DNA of 35,810 bases from Verrucomicrobiota bacterium. Its GTDB lineage: Bacteria; Verrucomicrobiota; Verrucomicrobiia; Limisphaerales; UBA1100. The position numbers and the translations under genes were made by a program. Under the pieces are notes generated by a model that saw only the letters and a program-made list of their open reading frames with translations, did no database searches and was not told the DNA's origin. Of this stretch, positions 26,078 to 35,810 are shown piece by piece (within the stretch, counting starts at the first letter, position 1; every line of letters begins with the position of its first letter). The stretch lies in the NCBI GenBank assembly GCA_028343615.1, contig JAOLZA010000025.1, positions 1 through 35,810 of the forward strand, in the 5' to 3' direction.

Positions 26078-27012
26078 GCCGCCGCGAAACACTGCGCGTC
26101 GAGACCTCGCAACCCAAGGCGCGGCTGGACAAGTTTTTGCAGGAGCACTTTCCTGAAACCTCGCGCGGCACCTTCCAACGCCTTATCGAAAACGGTGACG
26201 TGCAAGTGGGTGGCGAACAAACCAAGGCCACCCACCACCCGCGCGCAGGTGAGGCGATTACCATTGAATGGCCCGAGCCCATCGCAACCAAGACACTGTC
26301 TGAGGACATCCCTCTGGACATCCTTTTTGAGGACGACCATTTGCTAGTGCTAAATAAACCTGCCGGGCTCGTGGTACACCCCGCCGTTGGTCACGACACC
26401 GGCACATTGGTGAATGCACTGCTGCATCATTGCAACGGCCAACTCAGCGGCATCGGCGGCGTGGCGCGTCCGGGCATCGTGCATCGTCTGGATAAAGATA
26501 CGAGCGGCTGCATCGTGGTGGCCAAGAACGACGACGCCCACCTCGCGCTCTCCGTGCAGTTTGCCGAACGTACCACCACCAAAATCTATCACGCCCTCGT
26601 GTGCGGCCAACCCTCCAAGCCAAAGCACACGGTGAAAGAGCCGTTAGCGCGCCATCCGGTGCATCGTAAAAAAATTGCCATCACGCCCAATGGGCGCGAG
26701 GCGCACACAGATTTTAGTGTGTTGGAAAAACTCAATCACTCCGCGCTGATGGAAGCTACCTTGCACACCGGCCGCACACACCAAATCCGCGTGCACCTCC
26801 AGCACCTCGGCTGCCCTGTGGTGGGCGATGCCGTCTACGGTGGTCGCCCCGCCCGCGCTTTCACCCAAGCCACCGGCTACACCGCCCCGCGCCAAATGCT
26901 GCACGCTTTTTCATTAGGCTTCGATCACCCCTCCAGCAGTAAACGCATCACGCTGGAATCGCCCTTCCCGGAAGATTTTTCCAAGGCGATGGACTTTTTG
27001 ATGATTCACTAG
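26074..27012 (+). CDS. rluD: RluD-family 23S rRNA pseudouridine synthase
   Basis: I start at ATG 26074, giving 312 residues, because it overlaps the lgt stop and has a good ribosome-binding site (GAAAGAGG). An S4 RNA-binding domain (about 10-75, ARLDKFLQEHFPETSRG) precedes the RluA/RluD catalytic domain. The catalytic aspartate lies in HRLDKDTSGCIVVAKND. The later GRTHQIRVHLQHLGCPVVGD is the other family signature. It would modify uridines in 23S rRNA; whether it is RluD proper or RluC cannot be decided by eye. Confidence 0.92.
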   Translation: MSRRETLRVETSQPKARLDKFLQEHFPETSRGTFQRLIENGDVQVGGEQTKATHHPRAGEAITIEWPEPIATKTLSEDIPLDILFEDDHLLVLNKPAGLVVHPAVGHDTGTLVNALLHHCNGQLSGIGGVARPGIVHRLDKDTSGCIVVAKNDDAHLALSVQFAERTTTKIYHALVCGQPSKPKHTVKEPLARHPVHRKKIAITPNGREAHTDFSVLEKLNHSALMEATLHTGRTHQIRVHLQHLGCPVVGDAVYGGRPARAFTQATGYTAPRQMLHAFSLGFDHPSSSKRITLESPFPEDFSKAMDFLMIH

Positions 27013-27081
27013 AACAAGGTAAAACCCCAGTTTTTCTGCTTTTATTGAGTCATATGGTGCGCTATTCTTCCTCCCCCGTTT

Positions 27082-28302
27082 ATGCCGAAACTGACTGTTA
27101 ACGACCTGAATTTGCAGGGAAAACGCGTATTTACGCGGGTGGACTACAATGTGCCGATGGAGGAATCCGGCAACACGATGGTCATCAATGATGACACACG
27201 CATACGCGCCACGTTGCCCACTCTGAAAACACTCATTGAAAAAGGGGCACGCATCGTCCTTGCCGCGCATCTTGGCCGGCCCAAAGGTCAGCGCGTGGCT
27301 TCGATGAGCTTACGACCGGTGGCCGATAAACTCGCCGAACTCCTCAAGCAACCAGTGGCTTTCACCGGTGATTGCGTGGGCGAGATCGCTCAGGTCGCGA
27401 TTAACAATTTGGGGAACGGCGAAATCTTACTCCTGGAAAACGTCCGCTATCATTCCTGCGAAGAGGCCAACGAATCAAACTTCGCTGAACAACTTGCGAC
27501 CAACGTGGATGTATTTGTAAACGACGCCTTTGGCGCGGCACATCGCGCGCACGCATCAACAGCGGGGATCGCGGAAATCATCAACGCGCGTGGCGGCCAA
27601 TGTGCGGCGGGTTTGTTAATGGAACGTGAATTGCAATTTCTTGGGGAAGAACTGGATGCACCGAACAAACCTTTTGTGGTCATCCTCGGCGGCGCGAAAG
27701 TATCGGACAAAATCAAAGTCATCGATCGCTTAATCGAAAAGGCCGACACGATTTTAATTGGCGGCGCGATGGCTTACACCTTCAAGCTTGCGCTTGGCAA
27801 ATCCGTAGGTAATTCGCTGGTGGAACCGGATAAAGTGGACATCGCCCAAGCCGCACTGGACAAAGCGGCTGAACGCGATGTGGAGTTTCTGTTGCCGAAT
27901 GATAATTTGATTTCACAAATGAACGATGGTGCGTGGGCCAACCCTGTGGTGAACAGTATCGAGGACATCCCCGACGGTCGTGAAGGCGTAGATATTGGCC
28001 CCGCCACCGCCGGACGTTATGCCGAGGCCATCACCGGGGCGAAAACAATTTTGTGGAATGGCCCGATGGGAATTTTTGAGGACGCCCGTTTCGCCAAAGG
28101 CACAATGGCCATCGCAGTCGCAGTCGCAGCCGCCACGGGTGCGGGTGCAGTAAGCATCATCGGCGGCGGCGACAGCGTGAAGGCACTGAACCAAAATGGT
28201 TTGGCCGACCAGGTCACTTTTATGAGTACGGGCGGCGGTGCCAGTCTTGAGTTCCTCGAAGGCAACGAATTGCCAGGCGTAGCCGTGCTTTCTGAAAAAT
28301 AA
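27082..28302 (+). CDS. pgk: Phosphoglycerate kinase
   Basis: Pgk makes ATP from 1,3-bisphosphoglycerate in glycolysis. The 406 residues are of normal length. The N-terminal domain shows RVDYNVPME (15-23), the substrate loop AHLGRPKG and a conserved FVNDAFGAAHRAHAS. The nucleotide domain shows GGAKVSDKI, NGPMGIFE and GGGDSVKAL. It starts a pgk-tpiA-secG cluster, an arrangement common in bacteria. No convincing promoter was found in the 69-bp gap after rluD. Confidence 0.98.
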   Translation: MPKLTVNDLNLQGKRVFTRVDYNVPMEESGNTMVINDDTRIRATLPTLKTLIEKGARIVLAAHLGRPKGQRVASMSLRPVADKLAELLKQPVAFTGDCVGEIAQVAINNLGNGEILLLENVRYHSCEEANESNFAEQLATNVDVFVNDAFGAAHRAHASTAGIAEIINARGGQCAAGLLMERELQFLGEELDAPNKPFVVILGGAKVSDKIKVIDRLIEKADTILIGGAMAYTFKLALGKSVGNSLVEPDKVDIAQAALDKAAERDVEFLLPNDNLISQMNDGAWANPVVNSIEDIPDGREGVDIGPATAGRYAEAITGAKTILWNGPMGIFEDARFAKGTMAIAVAVAAATGAGAVSIIGGGDSVKALNQNGLADQVTFMSTGGGASLEFLEGNELPGVAVLSEK

Positions 28303-28311
28303 TTTTAACGA

Positions 28312-29067
28312 ATGAATAAAGAACGAAAATTAATTGTAGCAGGAAACTGGAAGATGAAAAAAACCGTGGCCGAAGCCATGGAACTGGTGGACAGTCTCAA
28401 GCTCGAGCTCGCCAATCAAACAGAAGTGGACGTGGTACTGTGCCCACCCTTCACTGCGTTGGAGAGAGTGTCGGTGGCCATTCGTGAAACTCGCATACGC
28501 CTTGGCGCACAGAATATGAGCGAGCAAGATTACGGCGCGTTCACCGGCGAGATTGCCGCTGGAATGTTGCGCGAGTTGCTGGTGCACTTTGTGATTCTCG
28601 GCCATTCCGAGCGGCGCGCGATCCAAAAGGAAAACGATGCACTAGTAAACGCCAAGGCTAAAGCTGCGCTGGCAGCGGGTCTCAAGCCGATTGTTTGCGT
28701 GGGCGAAACGCTCGCCCAACGCGAGACCAACCAAACCGAGGAAGTGGTGGGCGAACAAATCCGCGGCAGTCTTACAGGGTTGACTGACGACCAGTTGCGC
28801 GACACCATTATCGCTTACGAGCCCGTATGGGCAATCGGAACCGGCAAGACCGCCACAACCGAACAGGCACAAACCGCGCACGCGTTCATCCGCAGCCAGT
28901 TGCCCGCCAGTGTGTCCGCCGAAGTGCGGATCCAATATGGCGGCAGCGTAAAGCCCGACAACGCACGCGAGCTGATGGGCCAACCCGATGTAGACGGCGC
29001 GCTCGTGGGTGGCGCGTCACTAGAAGCAAAAAGTTTTATTGAAATTATTACCAATACACTCAATTAA
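28312..29067 (+). CDS. tpiA: Triosephosphate isomerase
   Basis: TpiA interconverts dihydroxyacetone phosphate and glyceraldehyde 3-phosphate. The 251 residues form a complete TIM barrel with the catalytic Lys in GNWKMKKT (about residue 14), the electrophilic His in ILGHSERR and the base Glu in AYEPVWAIGTGKTAT. The phosphate-binding YGGSVKPDNA and GALVGGASL complete it. The gene lies 9 nt after pgk and has no Shine-Dalgarno sequence of its own, so coupling is likely. Confidence 0.98.
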   Translation: MNKERKLIVAGNWKMKKTVAEAMELVDSLKLELANQTEVDVVLCPPFTALERVSVAIRETRIRLGAQNMSEQDYGAFTGEIAAGMLRELLVHFVILGHSERRAIQKENDALVNAKAKAALAAGLKPIVCVGETLAQRETNQTEEVVGEQIRGSLTGLTDDQLRDTIIAYEPVWAIGTGKTATTEQAQTAHAFIRSQLPASVSAEVRIQYGGSVKPDNARELMGQPDVDGALVGGASLEAKSFIEIITNTLN

Positions 29068-29076
29068 GGAAACTCA

Positions 29077-29595
29077 ATGGATATTTTAAATTTCGCTCTC
29101 ACCATCATCCTATTTTTAATCAGTCTGTTTCTCATTCTGCTGGTCCTCGTACAACTGCCAAAAAAAGAAGCTGGCCTCGGCACCGCCTTTGGCGGCGGAA
29201 CCACCGACGCCCTCTTCGGCGCCGGCGCCGGCAATGTGCTCACCCAGCTCACTAAATATTGTACCATCCTGTTCCTTGTCCTGTGCCTCGTGCTATCCAT
29301 CATGAATAAACGCAGCAGTGAAACAAACACGGCCAGCACAAATAAAGGTAAAGCAAAGGCACAGAAATCCGTCGCTCCAATTGGCGAAGAAAGCGGCGGC
29401 GCGATTCCGACTAACTCGATCAATGGTGGCAGTACCAGCTTAATTCCTACCATTACAACCAACACACCCAACGCGCCCCTCACCAATAACCCTGCACAGC
29501 CCTCCACTAATCAACCCACACAACCTCTCACAAACACGCCAGCCACCACGAACCCTGCTCCTGCGACGAGCGATAGTGGAGAAGACAAAAAGTAA
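29077..29595 (+). CDS. secG: Protein translocase subunit SecG with long polar tail
   Basis: SecG supports SecYEG-dependent export. Two transmembrane helices (about 4-25 and 62-82) flank the conserved loop LPKKEAGLGTAFGGG with its LFG follow-up. The 172 residues are well above the usual 70-110. The extra part, from about residue 95, is a low-complexity Asn/Thr/Pro-rich tail, probably exposed and disordered. AAGGA (29066-29070) is a good ribosome-binding site. Placement after tpiA is common in bacteria. Confidence 0.93.
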   Translation: MDILNFALTIILFLISLFLILLVLVQLPKKEAGLGTAFGGGTTDALFGAGAGNVLTQLTKYCTILFLVLCLVLSIMNKRSSETNTASTNKGKAKAQKSVAPIGEESGGAIPTNSINGGSTSLIPTITTNTPNAPLTNNPAQPSTNQPTQPLTNTPATTNPAPATSDSGEDKK

Positions 29596-29668
29596 CTCTG
29601 CAATCAAGCCAAGTAGACCAAGGTATAGGTGGTCTTGAAACCGGGGCCGGCGAGACGCCATAGCAAGT
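29596..29668. other. Short convergent spacer between secG and oppDF
   Basis: The 73 bp include CAAGTAGACCA and TGGTCTTG (29613-29637), which can form a bulged hairpin. There is no T run on either strand, so it is at most a weak terminator. Confidence 0.3.
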
Positions 29669-31417
29669 TTATTTTGCCACACGCTGTTTGATAGAATCGA
29701 TGCTGTCGCTGGGGATGGCGTCGATGAGACTTTGGGTGTAATCCTCGACGGGGTTGGCGTAGATGGCTTCGGCCCTGCCTTGTTCCACAATTTTTCCGGC
29801 GCGCATGACGGCCATGGTGTCGGCCATAAATTTGACGACGCTAAGATCGTGGCTGATGAAAATGTAAGTAAGGTTGCGTCGCGCTTGGAGTTCCTTCAAT
29901 AAATTCAAAACCTGCGCCTGTACGGAGACGTCCATCGCACTGACGGCTTCGTCACAAACAATGAACTCTGGCTCGAGCGACAGGGCCCGCGCCACGCAGA
30001 TGCGCTGGCGTTGGCCGCCGGAAAATTCGTGCGGGTAGCGGCGCAGAAAGTGCGGGTCTAAATCCACTTCCTCCAGCAAGGCCGCCGCGCGGTCGCGGCG
30101 GTCAGCGTGGTTACTGCCGATGCCGTGGACGGCCATCGGCTCGGTGAGTGCCTGTTCGATGGTGAGACGCGGATTGAGCGAGGAATACGGATCTTGGAAA
30201 ACGATCTGCATTCGCTTGCGCAGTGGCAGCATGGCGGCGGCATTGCGGCCAGCGATTTCCACGCCCATGAATTTTACGCTTCCACTCGTGGGCACCACTA
30301 GGTTCAGAATAGCGCGACCCGTGGTGGTTTTGCCGCAGCCGGATTCGCCTACGAGCCCGAGCGTGCTGCCGCGCGGCACAGTGAAGCTGATGCCGTCCAC
30401 CGCCTTCACCCAACCTTTCGGGCCGGAGAAAAATCCCCTGCGTTCGGGGAAATGTACGTGAAGATCGTTCACTTCTAGCAATAAATCGGTTTCGTCAATT
30501 TCCAGCTCATCGATTTTTTGCATCGCCTCGATGCAGGCGACGGCATCGGGTTTTTCACTGAGCTCGATTTGGCCGGCCACTTCCGTTTCGTCTAGGTAAT
30601 CGGAAACGGTGGGCAACACTTTGAACGTGGATTCCAAACGCGGCCGGCAGGCGAGCAGGCCTTTGGTATAGGGATGTTGCGGGTTCTCAAAAACAGGTAA
30701 CACATCGCCCTGCTCCACGATGTGACCGCGATACATCACCACCACGCGATCGGCCAGCTCGGCGATCACGCCCAAATCGTGCGTGATGAAAATCACCGAC
30801 ACGCCGAGGTCACTCTGCAAATCCTTAAGCAGCCGCAGAATTTGCGCCTGCACGGTGACGTCCAACGCGGTGGTGGGCTCGTCGGCAATGAGCACTTCCG
30901 GATCGGTGATGAGTGCCATGGCGATCATGACGCGCTGGCGCATGCCCCCGGAAAACTCGTGCGGATACGAATGAACGCGCTCGGCGGCATCGCTCATGCC
31001 GACTTTCTCGAGCATGCTGACGGCGCGCTTCAAAGCCTCTTCGTGATTGGCTTGACCGTGAATCAGCAGGGGTTCTATGAGTTGTTCGGAAATCCGAAGG
31101 TACGGATTGAGTGAAGTCATCGGATCTTGAAAAATCATCGAGATGCGTTTGCCACGCAACGACCGCAGAACCGATTCATCAGCCGTGAGCAAATTACTAT
31201 TATCAAACTTCGCCGTCCCGCCCTCGATTCGTCCGGGAGGTTGCGGCACGAGACCCATCAGCGTGTGCACCGTCACTGACTTGCCCGAGCCTGATTCGCC
31301 CACGATGCCAAGAATCTCGCCCTTTTCCAACGTGAACGAAATATCATCCACCGCCTTAACCACGCCGTTGCGCGTGTGAAAGTAGGTTTTCAAATTGTCT
31401 ACTTCAATTAATGCCAT
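29669..31417 (-). CDS. Peptide ABC transporter ATPase, OppD-OppF fusion
   Basis: From ATG 31417 this is 582 residues and carries two complete ABC ATPase domains that in E. coli are separate proteins. Domain 1 shows Walker A GESGSGKS, signature [11 protein letters not shown] and Walker [12 protein letters not shown]. Domain 2 shows [20 protein letters not shown] and [12 protein letters not shown]. It powers import through OppBC. A longer frame from 31465 overlaps oppC and is less likely. It is the last gene of the oppA-oppB-oppC-oppDF unit, 1 nt after oppC. Confidence 0.94.
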   Translation of the reverse strand: MALIEVDNLKTYFHTRNGVVKAVDDISFTLEKGEILGIVGESGSGKSVTVHTLMGLVPQPPGRIEGGTAKFDNSNLLTADESVLRSLRGKRISMIFQDPMTSLNPYLRISEQLIEPLLIHGQANHEEALKRAVSMLEKVGMSDAAERVHSYPHEFSGGMRQRVMIAMALITDPEVLIADEPTTALDVTVQAQILRLLKDLQSDLGVSVIFITHDLGVIAELADRVVVMYRGHIVEQGDVLPVFENPQHPYTKGLLACRPRLESTFKVLPTVSDYLDETEVAGQIELSEKPDAVACIEAMQKIDELEIDETDLLLEVNDLHVHFPERRGFFSGPKGWVKAVDGISFTVPRGSTLGLVGESGCGKTTTGRAILNLVVPTSGSVKFMGVEIAGRNAAAMLPLRKRMQIVFQDPYSSLNPRLTIEQALTEPMAVHGIGSNHADRRDRAAALLEEVDLDPHFLRRYPHEFSGGQRQRICVARALSLEPEFIVCDEAVSAMDVSVQAQVLNLLKELQARRNLTYIFISHDLSVVKFMADTMAVMRAGKIVEQGRAEAIYANPVEDYTQSLIDAIPSDSIDSIKQRVAK

Positions 31418-31418
31418 A

Positions 31419-32299
<881 letters not shown>

Positions 32300-32303
<4 letters not shown>

Positions 32304-33442
32304 GATTCCAGACGCGTGCGGGGGTTGAGCCAAGCCTGCAGGATGTCGACGAGTAAGTTCATCAAAATGATGAGCGCGGCATAAAAGAGGACAGTGCCGA
32401 TGACCATCGTGTAGTCGCGGTTAAAAGCGGCGGTGACAAAGAATTTACCGAGTCCCGGAATGGAAAATATGGTTTCGATGACAAACGAGCCGCTGATGAG
32501 ACCGGCAAAGGCAGGGCCAAGGAAGGACACTACGGGCAACAAGCCGCCACGAAGGGAGTGTTTGAGGATGACACGCGTTTCACTGGCACCCTTGGCGCGA
32601 GCAGTGCGGATGAAATCCTGATTGAGCACCTCAAGCATTCCGCCGCGCGTGAGGCGAGCAACATACGCCGCGTAGTAAAGGCCGAGCGTGAGCGAGGGCA
32701 ACACCATATCGCCCCACGTGTACCAACCGATTGGGCTAAACCAACCAAGGCTGGAAGAGAAAATCAGAATTAGCAACGGCCCCATCACGAAGGTGGGCAG
32801 GCAAATACCAAGCATGGCAGTGGACATCGGCACGTAATCAAGCAGAGAATTTTTCTTGAGCGCAGCGATGATGCCGGCGGGCAGTCCGATGCACAATGCA
32901 ATCGCCAGAGCGCACAGTCCGAGCTGCATTGAGACGGGAAAAGAACGCCGAATGAGATCTTCCACATCCCAACCAATATATTTGAAGGACGGACCCAATT
33001 CGCCAAAGAGCAGGCCGGACCGTTCACGGCGAAAGACAAGAACTTCATGGTTTTCCGAGACGCGCTCGGTCTCTGGCACTACGCGTGAATGCCATTGGCC
33101 AGGGGATTGGCCAGTGGTGGTGAGTACACTTCCACGCGTAGCAGTGACGGTAAAATTTTTGCCCTCAGGCGAAAACTCAGCAGCGTCTTTGTCGCCAGCG
33201 AACTCCAACCGATGTTTATCCACCTCTTTGGAAATGATGCCGAAATATAAAAGGTATTGCTCCCACAACGGACGATCAAGGCCGTAGTGTTCCTCCATTT
33301 TTTTGCGGATCTCCACCGGGATGGTTTTCTCCTCAGTGAACGGCCCTCCGGGCGCGAGACGAACCATAAAAAAAGTGATGGTGGCGATGATGAACAATAC
33401 CGGGATGGCCTGCAGCAAACGGATAAGGATGAAGCGGATCAT
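32300..33442 (-). CDS. oppB: Oligopeptide ABC transporter permease OppB with extra periplasmic segment
   Basis: Usual OppB proteins have about 305-330 residues; this has 380. The family frame is clear: first helix (4-27), PGGPF, GLDRPLWEQYLLYF, then LFGELGPSFKY and the EAA motif FIRTARAKGASETRVILKHSLR. The surplus is a polar segment between about residues 71 and 142 (from SKEVDKHRLEF to LVFRRERSG) in the periplasmic loop after the first helix. It looks beta-rich rather than membrane-inserted. The gene lies 6 nt after oppA. Confidence 0.93.
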
Positions 33443-33448
33443 TTGGCG

Positions 33449-35248
33449 TCAGTCCTCAAGGTACACATGCTTGTAAGGATGATGATCGAGTACGTTAGAC
33501 CACCACCCTTTCACACTCGGTTGGCGAAGACTGGAGCGCACGTAAAAGTAAATCGGCAACATGGGCATCTCGCTGGCGAGAATTTTCTCGGCCTCCTGAA
33601 AGTATTTCAGACGCTTGGATTTGTTGCCCTCAGCGGCAGAAAGTTCAATGAGTTCGTCGTAACGTTTACTGGACCAGCCCGTGTTGTTATGGCCGCCATC
33701 GGTCACCCACATATCCATAAATGTGTTGGGGTCATTGTAATCCCCAACCCAACCGGCGCGCGCGATGACGTAATCCTGCGTCTCCACGGTTTTGAGGAAG
33801 ACTTTCCATTCCTGATTATCGAGCACCACGTTAATGCCCAGTTCCTTGCGCCACATGTTTTGGATTGCCTCGGCGACTTTCTGGTGGCTTTCGCTGGTAT
33901 TATATTTCAGCTCAATCTCGGGCAACTCTTTCAGGCTCTTCTCCTTGAGGTAATCAGCAATGAGTTGCTTCGCTTTGGCCAAGTCGTATCCGAATTGCGG
34001 CCCGGCAGTGAACCCGCCAGTGCCGGGCGGAGTGTAATTATAGGCCGGTTGTTGACCTGCTTTGAGCACATGCTTCACCAGGGCCTCCCGATCTATTGAC
34101 AGCGCCAGCGCACGGCGTACACGAACATCATCCAACGGCACTTTCTTCGTATTGAAACGATAAAAGTAAACGCTCAAATATGTGTCAAGATGTAGGAGAT
34201 CCGGATTTTTTTTGCGATGATATTCAATGCGATGCGGTGGCACCGTTTGGGTGTGATGCAAGAAACTCGAACGAAAGGCGCGTTCTTCTGTGTCAACGCT
34301 TTCGATTGGGTAGAAGCAGATTCCACTGAGTTTCACCGTTTTGGCATCCCAATAGGTAGGACTCTTCTTCACCACCATGCGAGCGTTGATCCGCCATTCC
34401 TCGAGAGTGAAGGGGCCGTTGCCTACGTGATTTTCCGGCAATGCCCAACCCGTGCCACGTTTTGTGCGCGCGCCAAATTCTTCAATGGTGCCTGGATGCA
34501 CTGGCCAGAATGAATAATGATTGAGTAATTCAAGAAAATACGGCGTGGGGTTTTCAAGTTTTAATTCCAATGTATGATTGTCAATCGCACGCACGCCCAC
34601 TTCACAGCGATCCCAGTCTTTCCAATCCAACGACTGTAGTTGAGTGTCGCAGAACCTACATGCGCCCTTGACCTCCTCATCCGCAGGCTGCAATTCAGCA
34701 ATCACTTTCTTGCGGGCCGCATCATTTAATGCCGCCCACTCATCCAGATGCGCCACCTGCTTGGGCGGGGCATCCTTGGCAAGTAACCACAAACCGCCGG
34801 CGCATTTACGGCCAGTATTGAAGAGTCTCCCATTTTTAAATATATGCAACATGTAAGCGTATTGCGCAGCCAATTCCTGATTAAGCATCCGGCGATAGCT
34901 GTAAACAAAATCATGCGCGGTGACCGTATCGCCATTCGACCATTTGGCGTTTTTCCGGAGAGTAAAAGTGTACGTTTTTCGATCCTTGGAAATCGCCCAA
35001 CTCTCCGCTACGCCCGGCTGCGGTTCCAAAGTCTTCGGATGTTCCGACATCAATCCTTCTAGCAAAGAGGAGAGAATGTTATTCGCACCGACACTAGTGG
35101 CAATATGGGGATCGAGCGATTGTGGTTCGGCACCATTGCCGAGGTGGAGAACTTGATCGCGCGCGCCAGTTTCCACGTTTGAGGTTGGACGAGAACACGC
35201 CAAGACGAGGCAGGCAAGGAACAGGCTAAAAAGACGCTCAGGCCGCAT
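33449..35248 (-). CDS. oppA: Oligopeptide-binding lipoprotein OppA with Cys-containing insertion
   Basis: A family 5 extracellular solute-binding protein that delivers peptides to OppBC. I start at ATG 35248 (599 residues): MRPERLFSLFLACLVLAC is a full lipoprotein signal with Cys18. The frame also opens at GTG 35266. Family parts are EPQSLDPHIATSVGAN, VAESWAISKDRKTYTFTLRKNAKWSNGD and later DVRVRRALALSIDREALV. Between about residues 147 and 214 an extra segment contains four cysteines (149, 197, 200, 215), including CRFC. That suggests a bound metal or disulfides. A weak TTGCCC/CACCTT pair (35255-35283) ends 6 nt before ATG 35248. Confidence 0.92.
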   Translation of the reverse strand: MRPERLFSLFLACLVLACSRPTSNVETGARDQVLHLGNGAEPQSLDPHIATSVGANNILSSLLEGLMSEHPKTLEPQPGVAESWAISKDRKTYTFTLRKNAKWSNGDTVTAHDFVYSYRRMLNQELAAQYAYMLHIFKNGRLFNTGRKCAGGLWLLAKDAPPKQVAHLDEWAALNDAARKKVIAELQPADEEVKGACRFCDTQLQSLDWKDWDRCEVGVRAIDNHTLELKLENPTPYFLELLNHYSFWPVHPGTIEEFGARTKRGTGWALPENHVGNGPFTLEEWRINARMVVKKSPTYWDAKTVKLSGICFYPIESVDTEERAFRSSFLHHTQTVPPHRIEYHRKKNPDLLHLDTYLSVYFYRFNTKKVPLDDVRVRRALALSIDREALVKHVLKAGQQPAYNYTPPGTGGFTAGPQFGYDLAKAKQLIADYLKEKSLKELPEIELKYNTSESHQKVAEAIQNMWRKELGINVVLDNQEWKVFLKTVETQDYVIARAGWVGDYNDPNTFMDMWVTDGGHNNTGWSSKRYDELIELSAAEGNKSKRLKYFQEAEKILASEMPMLPIYFYVRSSLRQPSVKGWWSNVLDHHPYKHVYLED

Positions 35249-35291
35249 GGAGGAAAGGTGATTCACAAGGCGCGGCGGGGCAAGCTAGGAA

Positions 35292-35810
35292 TCACTGACC
35301 CGGACCAGGTGACGGACCCTGCACGGGCGGGGATTCGGGCATTTCTGGCAATTCTCCATCGGCCAACCCAACTGCGGTGCGCAGCATGGCTGCCCGCACG
35401 GGGCTTTCCTCCAGCAGGAAGGCGCGCATCCGCATAATCCTAAGTTCGTCAAACGACGCCATCGACACACGATCTTCCTTGGCGTTGGCGAATCGCGCTT
35501 TGTAGCGGTCAACCACTTCTTTGGTCATACCTAGGGCTTCATCTGCCTCTTCCGTCTTTCCTTCGCCAAGTAGGCTGAAGTGACGAATAAACAATCCAAC
35601 GAAGAGAGCTGTGGTTTTCTCAAAGTTGCCACGCTTTATATCTTCCTCCAACTTGTAACGAATGAACTGGTCCAAATCTATCGTATCATTCTCAAAGTCA
35701 TAGCCGGGATAGTAACGGACCTTATCGGGATATATCTTGGCACAAAGCGTCAGCCATTGTCTGGCCTCTTCTTCACGGTTATAGTAGTAGAACCAGTTTG
35801 CGGCGCGCCG
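35292..35810 (-). CDS. Hypothetical protein, 5' truncated by window edge
   Basis: The frame is open from the right edge to the stop at 35292, giving at least 172 C-terminal residues; the true start lies beyond 35810 (an internal TTG at 35675 is not needed). I do not recognise it. The visible part is mainly charged and helical, with NWFYYYNREEEARQWL near the window edge, KLEEDIKRGNFEKTTALFVGLFIRH in the middle and a Pro-rich end (PESPPVQGPSPGPG). The alternating helices resemble a repeat-type scaffold such as TPR, but no repeat could be proven. It ends 43 bp before oppA on the same strand and may be co-transcribed with it. Confidence 0.7.
   Translation of the reverse strand, partial: RRAANWFYYYNREEEARQWLTLCAKIYPDKVRYYPGYDFENDTIDLDQFIRYKLEEDIKRGNFEKTTALFVGLFIRHFSLLGEGKTEEADEALGMTKEVVDRYKARFANAKEDRVSMASFDELRIMRMRAFLLEESPVRAAMLRTAVGLADGELPEMPESPPVQGPSPGPGQ

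Noticed and set aside
28300-28311. TAATTT before tpiA as a leaderless promoter
   Set aside because: The -10 position fits, but the nearest TTGCCA box is 24 bp away and the gene follows pgk by 9 nt, so coupling within the operon is simpler.

Overview
The window looks like a contig from a PVC-superphylum bacterium, most likely Verrucomicrobiota. The main reason is the cytochrome-type PSCyt1/PSCyt2/PSD1 protein followed by two Tat-exported DUF1501 proteins, families that are strongly expanded in Planctomycetota and Verrucomicrobiota. Non-catalytic SUMF1-domain proteins, short intergenic spacers and GC-rich coding sequence agree with this. The remaining genes are mostly conserved housekeeping genes. 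I see no phage, transposase, CRISPR array or rRNA.

Layout. 1-8103: a partial SUMF1 gene, tRNA-Asp (-), a probable structured RNA (-), tRNA-Glu (+), der, a LOG-family gene with pabB, a gene for only the C-terminal half of CarB (-), and a SUMF1 lipoprotein (-). 8256-10366 (-): class V aminotransferase-fold enzyme, thioredoxin, and an Ala/Pro-rich tail-anchored protein. 10692-16396 (+): PSCyt1/PSCyt2/PSD1 gene and two DUF1501 genes. 16397-22466: two divergent pairs, DUF2071 / PQQ-like propeller and comEC / pdxJ-acpS. 22471-29595: glnD (-) diverging from lgt-rluD, then pgk-tpiA-secG. 29669-35248 (-): a complete oligopeptide ABC transporter, oppA-oppB-oppC-oppDF. 35292-35810 (-): the end of an unrecognised gene.

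How the genes work together. lgt would lipidate lipoproteins such as the SUMF1 protein and OppA seen here. pgk and tpiA are glycolytic and sit with the translocon subunit secG. The Opp operon imports peptides, and glnD senses nitrogen status. pdxJ supplies PLP, which the class V enzyme would use.

Three patterns go beyond ordinary annotation. (1) At several transcription-unit starts a TTGaca-like box, 16-17 bp and a TAnnnT box end 5-6 nt before the start codon, with no Shine-Dalgarno sequence, which suggests routine leaderless mRNAs. (2) Seven-base-periodic repeats occur between genes and have entered der twice. (3) A near-perfect 42-bp inverted repeat lies at the 3' ends of the two SUMF1 genes, 6.5 kb apart. 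All functional statements come from reading the sequence and remembered family motifs. No search was run.
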